From: Acinetobacter sp. UBA6641
Lineage (GTDB): Bacteria; Pseudomonadota; Gammaproteobacteria; Pseudomonadales; Moraxellaceae
Reading direction: 5' to 3'
DNA: 7,610 nt
Assembly: GCA_002455755.1 (NCBI GenBank)
Contig: DKLL01000218.1
Location: forward strand, 17,753-25,362
The translations under genes and the position numbers were made by a program. Of the stretch, positions 1 to 6,437 are shown one piece after another. Below the pieces are notes generated by a model that made no database searches, had not been told where the DNA came from, and was given only the letters and a program-made list of their open reading frames with translations. Each line of letters opens with the position of its first letter. Within the stretch, counting starts at the first letter, position 1.

Positions 1-1
1 C

Positions 2-28
2 AAAAACTGAACCGTAAGGTTCAGTTTT
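2..28 (-). terminator. Rho-independent terminator of yggS
   Basis: A perfect inverted repeat has 11-base arms (AAAACTGAACC and GGTTCAGTTTT) around a GTAA loop. It begins 31 bases past the yggS stop codon, and read on the minus strand it ends in a run of five T. The arms are fully symmetrical, so it could also stop plus-strand transcription entering from the left. The T-run is short and mostly inside the stem, so efficiency is uncertain. Confidence 0.65.
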
Positions 29-58
29 CAAAATTATCCCAATTGGCGGTGCTGCGAT

Positions 59-745
59 TTATTTCGAGTAATCCCGTTCCCCAAACAACGCCGTTCCGAC
101 ACGAACCATGGTTGAACCCGCGGCAATCGCCTCATTCATATCCCCCGACATGCCCATACTCAAAGTATCCCAGTCTTCAGGATGAGCATGTCCGGTTTTT
201 ACAGCTTCAAACAGGGCTTTGGCATCTTTAAACGCTTGTGGATTATTCGGAGCAGGAATCACCATCAAGCCACGTAATTTCAAATGCGGAAGCTGGCTAA
301 TACTTTTAACTAATTCTGCCACTTCATCTGGCTGGCAGCCATCTTTGGTGTCTTGTGCATCAATATTGACCTGCAAACAGATATTCAAGGGCGCCTGAGT
401 CGCCTCTCGTTGATGGGATAATCTTTCGGCAATAATCAGACGGTCTACCCCATGTACCCAAGCGAACCTTGAAGCGAGATGTTTAGTCTTGTTGCGCTGC
501 ACATGCCCAATGAAATGCCATTCAATCTCCAGATCACTTAAAGATTCAATTTTATCTAGAGCTTCCTGTAAATAATTTTCTCCAAAAGCACGTTGTCCGG
601 TGTGGTACATCTCGCGCAAAGTCTCACCTGGATGTGTCTTTGAAACTGCCAGCAACTGTACGCTTTCCACACTGCGCCCGGCTTGTTTACAGGCCTCTTC
701 AATTTGCTGTATAACTTGATTTCGTGACTGTTGAAGACTATTCAT
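59..745 (-). CDS. yggS: YggS/PLPBP family PLP homeostasis protein
   Basis: This is a cytoplasmic pyridoxal 5'-phosphate binding protein of the YggS/PROSC (COG0325) family, which has the fold of alanine racemase but no known enzymatic activity and helps keep PLP and amino/keto-acid pools in balance. With the chosen start it has 228 residues, close to the 234 of E. coli YggS. The PLP lysine in LLAVSKTHP falls at residue 36, the same number as in E. coli. Other family signatures are FGENYLQEA (about 54-62), WHFIGHVQRNK (about 76-86), and the phosphate-binding end LSMGMSGDM (about 195-203) with VRVGTALFG (about 214-222). In-frame ATGs exist at 781, 769 and 760. The ATG at 745 is preferred because it gives the family length and places Lys36, although its ribosome site (GAGAAC) is weak. 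It is divergent from pilT, a neighbourhood also known in Pseudomonas, and is followed by a hairpin terminator. Confidence 0.93.
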   Translation of the reverse strand: MNSLQQSRNQVIQQIEEACKQAGRSVESVQLLAVSKTHPGETLREMYHTGQRAFGENYLQEALDKIESLSDLEIEWHFIGHVQRNKTKHLASRFAWVHGVDRLIIAERLSHQREATQAPLNICLQVNIDAQDTKDGCQPDEVAELVKSISQLPHLKLRGLMVIPAPNNPQAFKDAKALFEAVKTGHAHPEDWDTLSMGMSGDMNEAIAAGSTMVRVGTALFGERDYSK

Positions 746-798
746 TGACGAGGTTCTCATTTCATTCATCTTTTTTTGCATTCCCTTTAAACTAACTG

Positions 799-827
799 TT
801 GGTTAAGCTCAGGGAAAGCCTTATTAT
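799..827 (+). promoter_or_regulatory. Candidate sigma-70 promoter of pilTU
   Basis: TTGGTT (799-804) and TATTAT (822-827) are separated by exactly 17 bases and lie about 40 bases before the pilT start. The -10 matches the consensus at five of six positions, the -35 only at three. The opposite strand shows TAGAAT (826-831), a possible -10 for yggS overlapping the pilT -10. Seen by eye only; no transcription data. Confidence 0.35.
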
Positions 828-868
828 TCTATCAAAATAAATAACATTTAAATGAACTCGGGGAAATT

Positions 869-1906
869 ATGGATATTACTGAGCTTTTAGCATTTTCAGC
901 TAAAAACGGGGCATCAGATTTACACTTATCTGCGGGGATGCCGCCACTGATCCGTGTCGATGGTGAAGTGCGCCGTATTAACCTGCCTGCTTTGGAACAT
1001 AAAGAAGTACACAAACTTGTGTACGACATTATGAATGATAAACAGCGTCGTGATTTTGAAGAAAAGCTAGAAACCGACTTTTCATTTGAAGTTCCAGGGG
1101 TAGCCCGTTTCCGTGTGAACGCATTTAACCAGAACCGTGGTGCAGGCGCGGTATTTCGTACCATTCCCTCAAAAGTACTCACCATTGAAGATTTGGGCAT
1201 GGGTCAAATCTTTAAAGATATTTGTAATTTTCCGCGCGGTATTGTACTGGTAACCGGACCTACCGGTTCAGGTAAATCAACCACGCTGGCTGCCATGATC
1301 GACTATATTAACGATCAACGCTATGACCATATTTTGACGGTAGAAGACCCGATCGAATTTGTACACGAATCCAAAAAATGCCTGGTCAACCAGCGTGAAG
1401 TGCATCGTGATACCCATGGCTTTAATGAAGCACTTCGTTCAGCACTGCGTGAAGACCCGGATATTATCCTGGTCGGTGAAATGCGTGACCTTGAAACCAT
1501 CCGCTTGGCATTGACTGCGGCAGAAACGGGTCACCTGGTGTTTGGTACGCTGCATACCACCTCTGCGGCAAAAACCATTGACCGTGTGATTGACGTATTC
1601 CCTGCTGAAGAAAAAGACATGGTACGTGCCATGTTGTCTGAATCATTACAAGCGGTTATTTCACAAACCCTGCTCAAGAAAAATGGTGGCGGACGTGTTG
1701 CCGCACACGAAATCATGATTGGTATTCCAGCCATTCGTAACCTGATCCGTGAAAACAAAGTGGCGCAAATGTATTCTGCCATTCAAACCGGTGCTAACTA
1801 CGGTATGACCACACTTGATCAAAGCTTAAAAAACCTGGTCTCAAAAGGTATTATCAGTCCGCAAACTGCCCGCACCATGGCGAAACAACCAGAATCATTC
1901 CTATAA
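869..1906 (+). CDS. pilT: Type IV pilus retraction ATPase PilT
   Basis: This hexameric cytoplasmic ATPase sits at the base of type IV pili and powers pilin disassembly. It thereby drives pilus retraction, twitching motility and pilus-dependent DNA uptake. The 345 residues match the usual length (344 in P. aeruginosa). An N-terminal PAS-like domain (about 1-100) begins with the typical ASDLHLSAG segment. The RecA-like core follows: Walker A GPTGSGKST (130-138), Asp box TVEDPIEF (157-164), Walker B DIILVGEMRD (198-207, with Glu204) and His box TGHLVFGTLHT (220-230, with His222 and His229). The PilT-specific AIRNLIRE motif is intact at 288-295, which distinguishes it from PilB and PilU. The start at 869 has GGGGA (860-864) four bases upstream. 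pilU follows after 26 bases with no terminator, so the two are probably cotranscribed. Confidence 0.98.
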   Translation: MDITELLAFSAKNGASDLHLSAGMPPLIRVDGEVRRINLPALEHKEVHKLVYDIMNDKQRRDFEEKLETDFSFEVPGVARFRVNAFNQNRGAGAVFRTIPSKVLTIEDLGMGQIFKDICNFPRGIVLVTGPTGSGKSTTLAAMIDYINDQRYDHILTVEDPIEFVHESKKCLVNQREVHRDTHGFNEALRSALREDPDIILVGEMRDLETIRLALTAAETGHLVFGTLHTTSAAKTIDRVIDVFPAEEKDMVRAMLSESLQAVISQTLLKKNGGGRVAAHEIMIGIPAIRNLIRENKVAQMYSAIQTGANYGMTTLDQSLKNLVSKGIISPQTARTMAKQPESFL

Positions 1907-1932
1907 GTTGAAAACGGATCGGGGTTCTTATT

Positions 1933-3054
1933 ATGGATTTTAATGACTTGCTCAATTTGATGGTTCAACAACAGGCATCAGACTTGTTTATTACCGCCGA
2001 CGTTGAACCTTCTATGAAAATTAATGGCCAGATTCTGCCCATTGCAAAAACCAAGCTGACCGGCGAAGTTGTAGGACAGCTGTTAAACTCGATTATGAGT
2101 GATAAGCAGCGTAAAGAATTTGCCGATACACGCGAATGTAACTTCGCCATCAACAACCGTGACAAAACCGCCCGTTTCCGTGTCAGCGCATTTCAACAGC
2201 GCGATCAGCCGGGTATGGTGTTACGTCGTATTGAAACCGTGATTCCAACCATGGATGAGCTCAAGTTACCGCCAATTTTAAAAGAACTGGCGATGACCAA
2301 ACGTGGCATCATCATTTTTGTCGGTGCAACCGGTACCGGTAAATCGACCTCTTTGGCTTCGATTATTGGATATCGTAACCAGAATTCCAAAGGTCATATC
2401 ATCACTATTGAAGACCCGATTGAATTTATTCATGAACATGCGGGCTGTATCATTACCCAGCGTGAAGTCGGAATTGATACGGACACTTTTGAAATCGCGC
2501 TGAAAAATACCTTGCGTCAAGCACCCGATGTCATTCTGATTGGTGAGATTCGTTCACGCGAAACCATGGATTATGCGATTGCCTTTGCTGAAACCGGTCA
2601 TCTGGTTTTTGCTACCCTGCACGCCAACAATGCCAACCAGGCGATTGACCGTATTATTCATTTCTTTGAAGCTGACCGTCATAGCCAGCTGTTTATGGAC
2701 TTGTCGCTTAATTTAAAAGCAGTGGTTGCACAGCAGTTAATTCCAACCGTGGACGGCAATTCACGTCGTGCTGCAATTGAGATCCTGATCAACTCACCTT
2801 TAATTTCAGACCTGATCCGTAAAGGTGATGTGCATGAAATTAAGGATCTGATGAAACGTTCACGTGAATTGGGCATGCAAACCTTTGACCAGGCTTTATT
2901 TGACTTGTACAAAGCCAAGCAGATTACCTATAAAGATGCATTGAAACATGCCGATTCACCAAACGACCTGCGCTTGCAAATCAAGTTGTCTGAAGAAGGC
3001 GGTGATCGCTTAATGCGCGCCAGTTCAAATATTACCTTTGACGGCCAGGCTTAA
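1933..3054 (+). CDS. pilU: PilT-dependent retraction ATPase PilU
   Basis: This paralogue of PilT belongs to the same secretion-ATPase family. PilU works with PilT to raise retraction force and cannot normally replace it. The core motifs are complete: Walker A GATGTGKST (131-139), Asp box ITIEDPIEF (157-165), Walker B DVILIGEIR (199-207, Glu205) and His box TGHLVFATLH (221-230). At the place where PilT carries AIRNLIRE, this protein has PLISDLIRKG (about 289-298), the change expected of PilU. A charged C-terminal extension after about residue 340 makes it 373 residues, longer than PilT and in the normal PilU range. The start is supported by GGGG (1921-1924) eight bases upstream. It is the second gene of the pilT-pilU unit and ends 30 bases before a strong bidirectional terminator. 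Confidence 0.97.
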   Translation: MDFNDLLNLMVQQQASDLFITADVEPSMKINGQILPIAKTKLTGEVVGQLLNSIMSDKQRKEFADTRECNFAINNRDKTARFRVSAFQQRDQPGMVLRRIETVIPTMDELKLPPILKELAMTKRGIIIFVGATGTGKSTSLASIIGYRNQNSKGHIITIEDPIEFIHEHAGCIITQREVGIDTDTFEIALKNTLRQAPDVILIGEIRSRETMDYAIAFAETGHLVFATLHANNANQAIDRIIHFFEADRHSQLFMDLSLNLKAVVAQQLIPTVDGNSRRAAIEILINSPLISDLIRKGDVHEIKDLMKRSRELGMQTFDQALFDLYKAKQITYKDALKHADSPNDLRLQIKLSEEGGDRLMRASSNITFDGQA

Positions 3055-3084
3055 GACTCGAACTAAAATGTGAATCTCATATTA

Positions 3085-3118
3085 AAAAAAACAGGCTTCA
3101 AATGAAGCCTGTTTTTTT
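3085..3118. terminator. Bidirectional terminator between pilU and fur
   Basis: A perfect nine-base-pair stem, CAGGCTTCA (3092-3100) with TGAAGCCTG (3103-3111), closes a two-base AA loop as drawn. It is flanked by seven or eight A on the left and seven T on the right. Both strands therefore read as hairpin plus T-run, fitting the two convergent genes that end 30 bases to the left and 20 bases to the right. Confidence 0.93.
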
Positions 3119-3138
3119 GCACTGATTCCAAGTCAGTG

Positions 3139-3576
3139 TTATTTTTTACGTAATGCGTCCTGGCATTCAGCTGCATCACAATAACCATAAAGGTTTAAGG
3201 AGTGGCCGGTTAACGTGAAACCAAACTTTTCAGCTACTTCATGCTGTTCATGTTCGATCACGTCATTGGTGAACTCGACCACTTTATTACAGTTCTGGCA
3301 GACAATATGGTCGTGGTGATCTTCTTGCATAATTTCGAAAACTGAATGATTATTTTCAAAATGATGACGTTGAATAATACCCGCAGCTTCAAACTGTGTT
3401 AACACGCGGTACACAGTTGCTAAACCGACATCTTCACCCTGTTCAAGTAGAGTCTTATAAATATCTTCTGCGCTTAAATGATGTTGTCTTGAATTTTCTA
3501 ATAATTCCAATATTTTTATTCGTGGAAGCGTAACTTTAAGGCCAGCTTTGCGTAAATCTTGATTTGAAATAGGCAT
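3139..3576 (-). CDS. fur: Ferric uptake regulator Fur
   Basis: This dimeric metal-dependent repressor binds Fur boxes when loaded with ferrous iron and controls iron uptake and related genes. At 145 residues it is of normal length. The N-terminal winged helix (about 1-80) includes the recognition segment GLATVYRVLTQFE (51-63). The metal sites line up with E. coli Fur in both identity and numbering: His33, Glu81, His88 and His90 for one site, and His87, Asp89, Glu108 and His125 for the other. CQNC (Cys93, Cys96) and the second pair Cys133/Cys138 are also present. The start gives the typical MPISNQDLRKAG beginning. The ribosome site is weak (GAGAG about 12 bases upstream). It is convergent with pilU and divergent from bamE. 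Fur is often autoregulated, and the upstream region holds only a weak Fur-box-like match, described separately. Confidence 0.97.
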   Translation of the reverse strand: MPISNQDLRKAGLKVTLPRIKILELLENSRQHHLSAEDIYKTLLEQGEDVGLATVYRVLTQFEAAGIIQRHHFENNHSVFEIMQEDHHDHIVCQNCNKVVEFTNDVIEHEQHEVAEKFGFTLTGHSLNLYGYCDAAECQDALRKK

Positions 3577-3635
3577 GTAAAAGGGTCTCTCAACAAATTT
3601 AAAGTTGGAATATGCAACAAAGTTAAGATGCAGTA

Positions 3636-3667
3636 TGATCTATCCGTGGATCAAATGCATCATAATT
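3636..3667. promoter_or_regulatory. Possible regulatory dyad and weak Fur-box-like site
   Basis: In the fur-bamE intergenic region, TGATCTA (3636-3642) and TGGATCA (3647-3653) form a seven-pair dyad with one G-T pair around TCCG. Overlapping it, the minus strand of 3649-3667 matches the 19-base Fur consensus at 11 positions by my count, which is near the edge of what occurs by chance in such A+T-rich DNA. CATAAT (3661-3666) could be a -10 for bamE but lacks a good -35. Position between divergent genes makes a regulatory role plausible, not shown. Confidence 0.22.
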
Positions 3668-3688
3668 AATTTGGGATAGTGTAGCAAA

Positions 3689-4087
3689 ATGCAAAAAATC
3701 ATGTTGACGTTATTCGTCACTTCACTGCTCGCAGGCTGTTCGACCTTGGGCGTTTATAAAGTTGATATTCCCCAGGGGACACCATTAACTCAAGCACAAG
3801 CCTCAAAAATTCAAGTCGGCATGAGCCACCAACAAGTTCGCTTTTTGCTGGGCAGCCCTACAGTAACCGATCCAATGAATCCTTTACGTTGGGACTACAT
3901 CTATAACTATATCCCAGGAACTTATGCTAAAAAAGCGAAAATTCCTGCAGCCCGCGGTCAACATCTAAAAATTTACTTCGATCAAACCGGTACTGTCATT
4001 AAAATTGAAGGCCTAGAAACTATTCCGGAGTCTCAACCCGGCTTACCTGGCTCAAAAGAAGCAATCCTAACTGCGCCACCACTATAG
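3689..4087 (+). CDS. bamE: Outer membrane assembly lipoprotein BamE
   Basis: BamE (SmpA/OmlA family) is a small lipoprotein of the inner leaflet of the outer membrane. It supports the BamA-BamD complex that inserts beta-barrel proteins. The signal peptide has one basic residue (Lys3), a hydrophobic core and the lipobox LAGC, with lipidated Cys17. The mature part shows the family landmarks VYKVDIPQG (22-30), GMSHQQVRFLLGSP (44-57) and RWDYIYNYIPG (67-77). The start at 3689 is preferred over the ATG at 3701, which would remove the only N-terminal lysine. At 132 residues it is longer than E. coli BamE (113), with a Pro-rich tail after about residue 110. It is divergent from fur, a frequent arrangement in Pseudomonas and relatives, and ends just before a hairpin terminator. 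Confidence 0.95.
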   Translation: MQKIMLTLFVTSLLAGCSTLGVYKVDIPQGTPLTQAQASKIQVGMSHQQVRFLLGSPTVTDPMNPLRWDYIYNYIPGTYAKKAKIPAARGQHLKIYFDQTGTVIKIEGLETIPESQPGLPGSKEAILTAPPL

Positions 4088-4105
4088 CGGCTTTAAAATA
4101 AAAAT

Positions 4106-4128
4106 AAACCCCTCATTGAGGGGTTTTT
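4106..4128. terminator. Bidirectional terminator between bamE and rnfH
   Basis: The stem AAACCCCTC (4106-4114) pairs with GAGGGGTTT (4118-4126) around an ATT loop. It is followed by T-rich sequence on the plus strand and by TATTTTTATTTT on the minus strand. It lies 18 bases after the bamE stop and four bases after the rnfH stop, so the convergent genes appear to share it. Confidence 0.9.
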
Positions 4129-4132
4129 CTTG

Positions 4133-4456
4133 TCACTTCAATTGTTTAAAGCGATTCCCGCGACAATAACGCCCGACCGGATTTGCTGCTGCACGTTGAC
4201 GTCGAATATCCTTCGGATTAATGGTTAGGGGTCGATAAATCTCGACACGGTCACCCGCTTGCAAGATGTGATGCAAATCTTTCAAACGTACACCAAAAAT
4301 TCCCAAAGCAAGCGGTTCTGCCAAGTCAACTTGTGCCCGAATACCACTTTGTTCAATCGCCTCTAAAGCAGTCATTCCTTGCTGAAAAGGCACTGCAATA
4401 TGGAACTGTTGCTCCGGAGCCGCATAAGCAACCCAAACCTGTTGTGTTTCACTCAT
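4133..4456 (-). CDS. rnfH: RnfH/RatB family ubiquitin-fold protein
   Basis: This is a small predicted cytoplasmic protein of the RnfH (UPF0125) family, a beta-grasp, ubiquitin-like fold whose biochemical role is still unclear. With the ATG at 4456 it has 107 residues. The family signatures are VWVAYA near the N-terminus (7-12), LGIFGVRLKD (51-60) and the conserved end GDRVEIYRPL (68-77) with NPKDIRRQRA (80-89). The tail is basic. The reading frame stays open upstream to another ATG at 4534, but that stretch lies inside the preceding gene and has no family similarity. The ATG overlaps the stop of the transporter gene in TGATG, which implies translational coupling. In E. coli this family sits between bamE and ratA. 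Here bamE is still adjacent, but ratA is not. Confidence 0.88.
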   Translation of the reverse strand: MSETQQVWVAYAAPEQQFHIAVPFQQGMTALEAIEQSGIRAQVDLAEPLALGIFGVRLKDLHHILQAGDRVEIYRPLTINPKDIRRQRAAANPVGRYCRGNRFKQLK

Positions 4457-5538
4457 CAGAACAATTGCCCAATGATTGCGATCATCGCCAAGATAATCGA
4501 AATGGGTAACACCACACGCACGGCAATACGCCACAAATTATAAAATAACTCATTGCTGAAATTCATCGATTTACGCAGATGACTAATCTTCATGATCCAT
4601 CCGGCAAAAATGGCATAGATCAGGCAAATTACCAAGCCCCAAAGCATCAGCATACTATTGAAAACTGGACTGATGGCTGGAATAGCCCAAACCAATAGTG
4701 CAGCCAAAACAATCAGCCATTGAATCACGATATTTAACTGACGCTGCACCAACTGCTCACGTGCCATTTGCAATAACAATGCCGCAGTGCTCACCACTGC
4801 AATAACGAAAGCGACACTCGGAATTTGAGCATTTGCTGCAAAAAAACCAAAAGCAATCACCGCGAGCAACTGGGCAATCCAGATTGGCAATACGGTTTTG
4901 CTTGCAGCATCTTGCTGTTGAACAGACGCCAGACTACTTTGCCAGTACAAGCCCATACCTAAACCGCTGGCCACCAATGCCAATACAGTTGCACTACCCC
5001 ACTCGCCAAATTCAACCGGAGTCACATGCCAGGCAGGTAAGGCAGTTCCCATCACATTGGCCAGAATTAAAGAAGCAAAAACACCAATCACAGTTAAAAT
5101 TAGAATAATTTTTCGCGGTGCAAATGAAAGTAAAATCGCAACAAGGGCTAAGCCAATAAATAAAAACTGCGGTGCAATTGCATTAGCGGCAAAATGACCC
5201 AATAACTGGCTCGCATTGGACAGCATTCCACCGGCCAAGAAAGGAATAAATACTACGGCCAACCAGCCAACGATACGCCATTTTTGCGACGCATCAGCAT
5301 CACGCGTCAAACTGGACAAAGCATTTAAAGCTGTGGTTTTAGAGCGCTTTGCCAAGGCAATTTCTAAATAGCAGATTGGTAAGGCTAAAATAAGCATGGT
5401 CACTAACCATAACAGCCAAAAATCAAGCTGGCGATCAAGCTGAATCCCTACAATCGGTGCTAATGTGGCAATGATAATAAAAGATAAGCAAAATGCCATC
5501 AGCGCTGATAGCCATCGTGTCATAGCATTGTCCTGCAT
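4456..5538 (-). CDS. Divergent NSS-family (SNF-like) membrane protein
   Basis: The predicted inner-membrane protein of 360 residues has roughly ten or eleven hydrophobic segments (about 9-31, 39-62, 89-112, 123-140, 143-163, 181-200, 218-236, 240-257, 268-290, 296-316, 334-358). It resembles bacterial neurotransmitter:sodium symporters: the YLEIALAKRSK segment (57-67) after the second helix, WRIVGWLAVVFIPFL (87-101), a glycine-rich SGLGMGLYW (191-199) where helix 6 of the family lies, and an RVVLPISIIL end (341-350). It is shorter than usual (about 440-500) and lacks the family's helix 1 signature with GNIWRFP, which forms part of the sodium and substrate sites. Transport activity is therefore doubtful. 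The start at 5538 has AGGAA six bases upstream; the ATG at 5523 also has AGGA at a suitable distance. It is the first gene of a two-gene unit with rnfH. The function and substrate cannot be told from sequence. Confidence 0.72.
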   Translation of the reverse strand: MQDNAMTRWLSALMAFCLSFIIIATLAPIVGIQLDRQLDFWLLWLVTMLILALPICYLEIALAKRSKTTALNALSSLTRDADASQKWRIVGWLAVVFIPFLAGGMLSNASQLLGHFAANAIAPQFLFIGLALVAILLSFAPRKIILILTVIGVFASLILANVMGTALPAWHVTPVEFGEWGSATVLALVASGLGMGLYWQSSLASVQQQDAASKTVLPIWIAQLLAVIAFGFFAANAQIPSVAFVIAVVSTAALLLQMAREQLVQRQLNIVIQWLIVLAALLVWAIPAISPVFNSMLMLWGLVICLIYAIFAGWIMKISHLRKSMNFSNELFYNLWRIAVRVVLPISIILAMIAIIGQLF

Positions 5539-5566
5539 GATGCGTTCCTAAAAAAAGTCTGTTGCT

Positions 5567-5595
5567 ATTTTGCCTTTGTCATAGGGGAAAATCAA
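5567..5595 (-). promoter_or_regulatory. Candidate promoter of the NSS-like/rnfH pair
   Basis: On the minus strand TTGATT (5590-5595) and CAAAAT (5567-5572) are 17 bases apart, each matching the sigma-70 consensus at four of six positions. The expected start of transcription would leave a leader of about 20 bases containing the AGGAA ribosome site. The -35 overlaps the T-run of the upstream terminator. Confidence 0.4.
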
Positions 5596-5630
5596 AAAGA
5601 AAAAGCAAACCACCATGCCGAATGATTTGC
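5594..5630 (-). terminator. Rho-independent terminator of the hemerythrin gene
   Basis: Read on the minus strand, GCAAATCA and TGGTTTGC form an eight-pair stem with one T-G pair and a ten-base loop, followed directly by TTTTTCTTTTT. It lies about 50 bases past the hemerythrin stop codon and before the NSS-like gene, so the two genes are probably separate transcription units. Confidence 0.65.
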
Positions 5631-5679
5631 CGCGCAAAATTATTATCTTTTTTTAATTGTTATTATCTCGTTTAACCTT

Positions 5680-6135
5680 TTATGAGAAAAAACGAGCAAA
5701 CCAGTTTTTGCCTTTTTTCTTTTCTTTTTCTTTAATAATACCCATCATGTTTTCTTTTACAGCACCGACATAATCGGCATCATCGTGCTGAATATGATTG
5801 ATCAGCCATTTTGAAAGTACTTCATGTAATTCTGTTTCAATCGCCTGTCCCATTTCAAAACGGTCACGGTATGATTCAATCTTTTTAATAAATAAATCAT
5901 GCACACGCTTATGCGGAACCCGATATTTATAACCTGCTTCTTCTTGTAATGATTCTTCAAAAGTAAAATGTGATTGAGTATAATCAATAATATTTTCAAG
6001 AATCTGTTTAATACGGGCACGATCGGTATCTTCAGAACAACCTTCTATTTCATTAATATAATCAAGAATTCGTTTATGCTGATCGTCAATCACATCGATA
6101 CCAGTATTATATTCTGGAACCCATTTCATTTTCAT
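5680..6135 (-). CDS. Bacteriohemerythrin
   Basis: This single-domain hemerythrin is a four-helix bundle holding a non-haem di-iron centre that binds oxygen reversibly. In bacteria such proteins are linked to oxygen delivery, sensing or iron/oxygen protection. With the ATG at 6135 it has 151 residues, and all seven ligands are present: His20 in DQHK, His56 and Glu60 in HFTFEE, His75 and His79 in HKRVH, His114 and Asp119 in HIQHDD. The N-terminal WVPEYNTGIDVID is also typical. A GTG at 6144 is possible in frame, but AGGG lies eight bases before the ATG at 6135 and would overlap the start region of the GTG. The protein ends in a lysine-rich stretch (about 135-143) and NWFARFF, a basic amphipathic tail that might contact the membrane. 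The gene is visibly richer in A+T than its neighbours and seems to be monocistronic. Confidence 0.92.
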   Translation of the reverse strand: MKMKWVPEYNTGIDVIDDQHKRILDYINEIEGCSEDTDRARIKQILENIIDYTQSHFTFEESLQEEAGYKYRVPHKRVHDLFIKKIESYRDRFEMGQAIETELHEVLSKWLINHIQHDDADYVGAVKENMMGIIKEKEKKKGKNWFARFFS

Positions 6136-6184
6136 TACGACCACCCTATAAAATATAAATGATTAATCACATAAATTCATAATA

Positions 6185-6199
6185 TATTGATATTCAATA
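6185..6199. promoter_or_regulatory. Perfect dyad upstream of the hemerythrin gene
   Basis: TATTGA and TCAATA flank TAT, a perfect inverted repeat about 50 bases before the hemerythrin start. It includes one perfect FNR/ANR half-site (TTGAT at 6187-6191), but the second half does not fit the TTGAT-N4-ATCAA spacing (three of five bases). An operator role is possible, and chance in A+T-rich DNA is equally possible. Confidence 0.2.
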
Positions 6200-6437
6200 A
6201 ATAAAAATAAACTAAAATAGTTGGTTTTGGCTATTTTTTCCTATTATCAGCATAAGAATTTGATATATATATATTTATATATAAACTCCGACCAAAAAGA
6301 TAAAGTATTTTTTAACCATAATTATTAAAAAAACATGATTTATTCAAGCGTTTATATGATCTTATAAACTATATTTTTTAAATTCATCTCTTAATTATAC
6401 TCAATAAATATAGTACGATATCTAAAAATATCTAACA

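Noticed and set aside
43..231. Plus-strand open frame of 62 codons over the yggS end
   Set aside because: It is antisense to conserved YggS residues, Pro-rich, and has no ribosome site or family resemblance.
832..1200. Minus-strand open frame of 122 codons within pilT
   Set aside because: It lies opposite the certain pilT coding sequence, its product is Ser/Arg-rich and low in recognisable motifs, and it is explained by codon bias of the true gene.
1531..1782. Further antisense open frames inside pilT and pilU (for example this one and 2278-2520)
   Set aside because: All sit opposite strongly conserved ATPase motifs and show no independent signals.
4457..4534. Longer N-terminus for the RnfH-like protein
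   Set aside because: The added 26 residues overlap the transporter gene and have no family similarity. The ATG at 4456 gives the normal family length and a coupled start.
5802..6020. Alternative minus-strand frame of 72 codons inside the hemerythrin gene
   Set aside because: It is out of frame with a protein that keeps all seven di-iron ligands, so it is a shadow frame.
6214..6237. AAAATAG/CTATTTT hairpin with T-run considered as a plus-strand terminator
   Set aside because: The stem has a single G-C pair, and no plus-strand gene ends nearby.
6263..6283. TA-repeat tract considered as an origin or recombination site
   Set aside because: No initiator boxes, iterons or integrase-type arms accompany it. 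It is most simply an A+T-rich intergenic tract.
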